This document shows positions 62,230-64,000 of a stretch of 64,000 nt of DNA, one piece after another. The number at the start of each line of letters is the position of its first letter. Positions within the stretch are counted from its first letter, which is position 1. A program made the translations under genes and the position numbers. The DNA lies in contig CAJUNH010000005.1 in assembly GCA_910587795.1 (NCBI GenBank), positions 1-64,000 of the forward strand, in the 5' to 3' direction. The DNA is from an uncultured Christensenellaceae bacterium (GTDB taxonomy: Bacteria; Bacillota; Clostridia; Christensenellales; CAG-314). The notes below the pieces were generated by a model. It was not told the origin of the DNA. It did not search any database and saw nothing but the letters and a program-made list of their open reading frames with translations.

Positions 62230-63564
62230 TTATTGAATGTTCATTTTGGACACTCTTATATGCGGTCCGCCCATTCCCACGTTTAAAGGAAACTGTTCCA
62301 TTTTTCCGCATCCGCCGGTAACAAAGCTAAGCAGCTCTCTGTCGTTGGCTATGCCGTCTATCAAACCCAGTGTTTCAAAGACGTTGCCCGTAATTACGGC
62401 GATTTTAACGGGTTGTGCAATTTTGCCGTTTACAATCTCGTAAGCGATACTTGGCGCAATGGTAAACGTAGACATACCCGAACCGTGTTTTACGGAGTAA
62501 ATGTAGTAACCGCGGTCGATACCTTTAATCAGTTCTTCCAAGGTGGAATTGCCCCCTTCGATAAAGGTATTTGTCATACGCACAATCGGTTCGTAATCGC
62601 AGTTTATAGCGCGCGCATTGCCTGTGAGTTTTTCGCCGAGTGCGGCGGCGGTGGTTGCGCTGTGCAATCTTCCTTGCAGCACTCCGTTTTTGATAAGATA
62701 CGTATCGGTAGCTTTTGTACCTTCGTCGTCGTAAGGTACGTATCCGCTTCCCTCAAACACGCCCGTTTCGCGTATGGTCAAAATATCGCTGCCTACTTTT
62801 TTGCCGATTGTCCATTCTTTTGCCATAGCTTCGTCGCCCAGCATAAAGTCCGCCTCGCTTTTGTGCCCAAAACTTTCATGGGCAAACACGCCAGTAACTA
62901 TAGGCGAAAGCACAACGGGGTAACTGCCCGCAGTAACAGGTTTTGCGTTTTTGATGTAATCTTCGCAGCGTGTTACAAATTCGTTGAGTTCCTTTTCTGT
63001 ATATGTTAATTTGTCGAAATCCGTCTCGCATTTAGACAGCTGTTCCTGCAAACTTTCGCCGTTGTTATTAAATGACATACTGTACGCTACTCCGCAGGTT
63101 TGGAAGTCGTACGTTATATCCGCGCCCTTAGACGAGTAAAATTGATATACGGAATGTCTGTCAAGATACTGCGCGATTTTAAGGTTGCACAGCCGACTTG
63201 TCAGCTTGTCGGCAGCGTAGGATATCAGTTCCAGTTTGGCTTGCAAAGGTATGTTTTTTACCGAGCAGTCGGCATATTTTATCACCTTGTCCTTGTTGAC
63301 CTGATACTTCGATACAATAGGGTGCGAGTCTATTTGCGGATTTTCGGCGGCGTATACATATAGTTCGTCCAGCGAGTTTTGAATGTTGTTTACGTCGCTT
63401 GTAGACGTGTAGTACCACATTTTTCCGTCGAAAATGCGTATAAACGCTTTCTTTTCCGCAGTCTCTTTTGCTTCGTGCAGCTGTCCGTTTTGTAACTTTA
63501 TGTTGGTTGTAAAACGATCTTCTATACGCACGTCTGCATAAAATCCTTTTTTAAATTTATACAT
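62230..63564 (-). CDS. tldD: TldD-like metalloprotease subunit
   Basis: A 444-residue catalytic subunit of the TldD/TldE protease. The zinc site HESFGHKSEAD (HExxxH) is at about residues 230-240, and a further Cys/His-type ligand region lies near FVTGGCGKMEQFPLNVGMGGPHIRV at the C-terminus. N-terminal DVRIEDRFTTNIKLQNGQLHEAKE matches the family. The start at 63564 has AAGGAGG 5-12 bases upstream; the frame extends to 63630 without a signal. It is followed by the PmbA-like gene. Confidence 0.9.
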   Translation of the reverse strand: MYKFKKGFYADVRIEDRFTTNIKLQNGQLHEAKETAEKKAFIRIFDGKMWYYTSTSDVNNIQNSLDELYVYAAENPQIDSHPIVSKYQVNKDKVIKYADCSVKNIPLQAKLELISYAADKLTSRLCNLKIAQYLDRHSVYQFYSSKGADITYDFQTCGVAYSMSFNNNGESLQEQLSKCETDFDKLTYTEKELNEFVTRCEDYIKNAKPVTAGSYPVVLSPIVTGVFAHESFGHKSEADFMLGDEAMAKEWTIGKKVGSDILTIRETGVFEGSGYVPYDDEGTKATDTYLIKNGVLQGRLHSATTAAALGEKLTGNARAINCDYEPIVRMTNTFIEGGNSTLEELIKGIDRGYYIYSVKHGSGMSTFTIAPSIAYEIVNGKIAQPVKIAVITGNVFETLGLIDGIANDRELLSFVTGGCGKMEQFPLNVGMGGPHIRVSKMNIQ

Positions 63565-63746
63565 AGTTTCCTCCTTGTCGATGCAAGCCGACTGTAGTTG
63601 CAGTATACCACAGTTAATTTGCGCTGTCACGCAATTAACCGCAAACAGGAAAAATGTAATTAAATCTAATAAACTTTGTTTGGCGGAAATCGCTTGTTTT
63701 TTGCCTTTTTACAATAATAAAATTAGAAAATCGCAACGGTATAGTA

Positions 63747-63775
63747 TAGACAAAGTAATTAAAACGTGGTAAAAT
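63747..63775 (+). promoter_or_regulatory. Promoter of the GH3 gene
   Basis: TAGACA at 63747-63752, a 17-bp spacer and TAAAAT at 63770-63775. Confidence 0.6.
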
Positions 63776-63811
63776 TACACTACAATGGAGTATTATGTCA
63801 AAGAGGTGTCT

Positions 63812-64000
63812 ATGGGGCAATCGACGGACAATAAAATAATAGATTTGCTTACTCCTGTCGATAAGGCAAGTTTGCAGACGGGGCGGGACTGCTGGAATAC
63901 CGCTTGTATAGACAAAGCGGGCATACCGTCCGTTACCGTTGCCGACGGTCCTTTGGGGCTGCGCAAAGATTCCGTCAATGCGGTGGCGTTTCCGTCTGCG
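63812..64000 (+). CDS. Glycoside hydrolase family 3 protein, partial at the window edge
   Basis: The first 63 codons of a gene that runs off the right edge. IIDLLTPVDKASLQTGRDCWNT, GIPSVTVADGPLGLRK and the final AFPSA match the start of GH3 beta-glucosidases and related enzymes, which remove terminal sugars from glycosides in the cytoplasm or outside. No signal peptide is visible. The start at 63812 follows AGAGGTG. An in-frame ATG at 63785 is 10 bases from the -10 box and would give a near-leaderless start, so it remains possible. The substrate cannot be told from this part. Confidence 0.87.
   Translation, partial: MGQSTDNKIIDLLTPVDKASLQTGRDCWNTACIDKAGIPSVTVADGPLGLRKDSVNAVAFPSA

Overview
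The window looks like chromosome from an anaerobic, low-to-moderate-GC Firmicute, most likely an uncultured gut clostridium of the Christensenellales type. This is inference. It rests on AT-rich intergenic DNA, strong AGGAGG ribosome binding sites, a split transketolase, two DegV proteins, a DUF1858 protein, a PadR-DUF1700-DUF4097 operon, a small ferredoxin, an anaerobic NTP-reductase activase and many clostridial-style lipoproteins. No rRNA, CRISPR array, phage or transposase gene was seen. One complete tRNA gene, tRNA-Arg(CCU), is present.

Layout. 1-16 kb is rich in surface proteins: an M3-like metallopeptidase lipoprotein, a GNAT acetyltransferase, a MacB-like ABC exporter, a glycosidase-like lipoprotein, a five-repeat MBG lipoprotein, a secreted tyrosine phosphatase and an AraC regulator. 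16.8-19.8 kb holds the tRNA and a lipoprotein/sigma factor/anti-sigma module whose outer genes share a 410-bp identical segment. 20.4-31.4 kb is housekeeping: YhaO/YhaN-like nuclease and ATPase, split transketolase, phosphoesterase, DegV, pyruvate kinase, PsuG and NrdG. 31.5-32.7 kb is a repeat array followed by two AT-rich orphan genes. 32.8-39.7 kb carries a HAD phosphatase, ArsR, ferredoxin, a second DegV, a YqhQ-PrmC fusion and PrfA. 40-43.9 kb is a 1232-residue lipoprotein behind a structured leader with a terminator and antiterminator. 44-64 kb carries a P-loop protein, an amidase, TsaD, a P-type ATPase, an M32 carboxypeptidase, an RNA methyltransferase, PadR-DUF1700-DUF4097, CvpA, a PRC-barrel protein, an SPFH/zinc-ribbon pair, DUF1858, a TldD/PmbA pair and the start of a GH3 glycosidase.

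Three patterns are not explained by ordinary genes. First, a dispersed repeat family (1-60, 7163-7268, 15128-15490, 31508-31890) is built from modules of about 118 bp. Each module has TAAC-type decamers at an exact 10-bp period followed by an imperfect hairpin whose two arms change together between modules. Second, a riboswitch-like leader (43703-43905, minus strand) begins at the predicted transcription start, folds into a three-way junction and ends in a terminator with a competing antiterminator. Third, a 33-base promoter-leader block is shared by two unrelated, foreign-looking genes (2747-2779 and 60524-60556) and resembles the end of the repeat array before a third such gene. Several genes also appear to be transcribed without a 5' leader.
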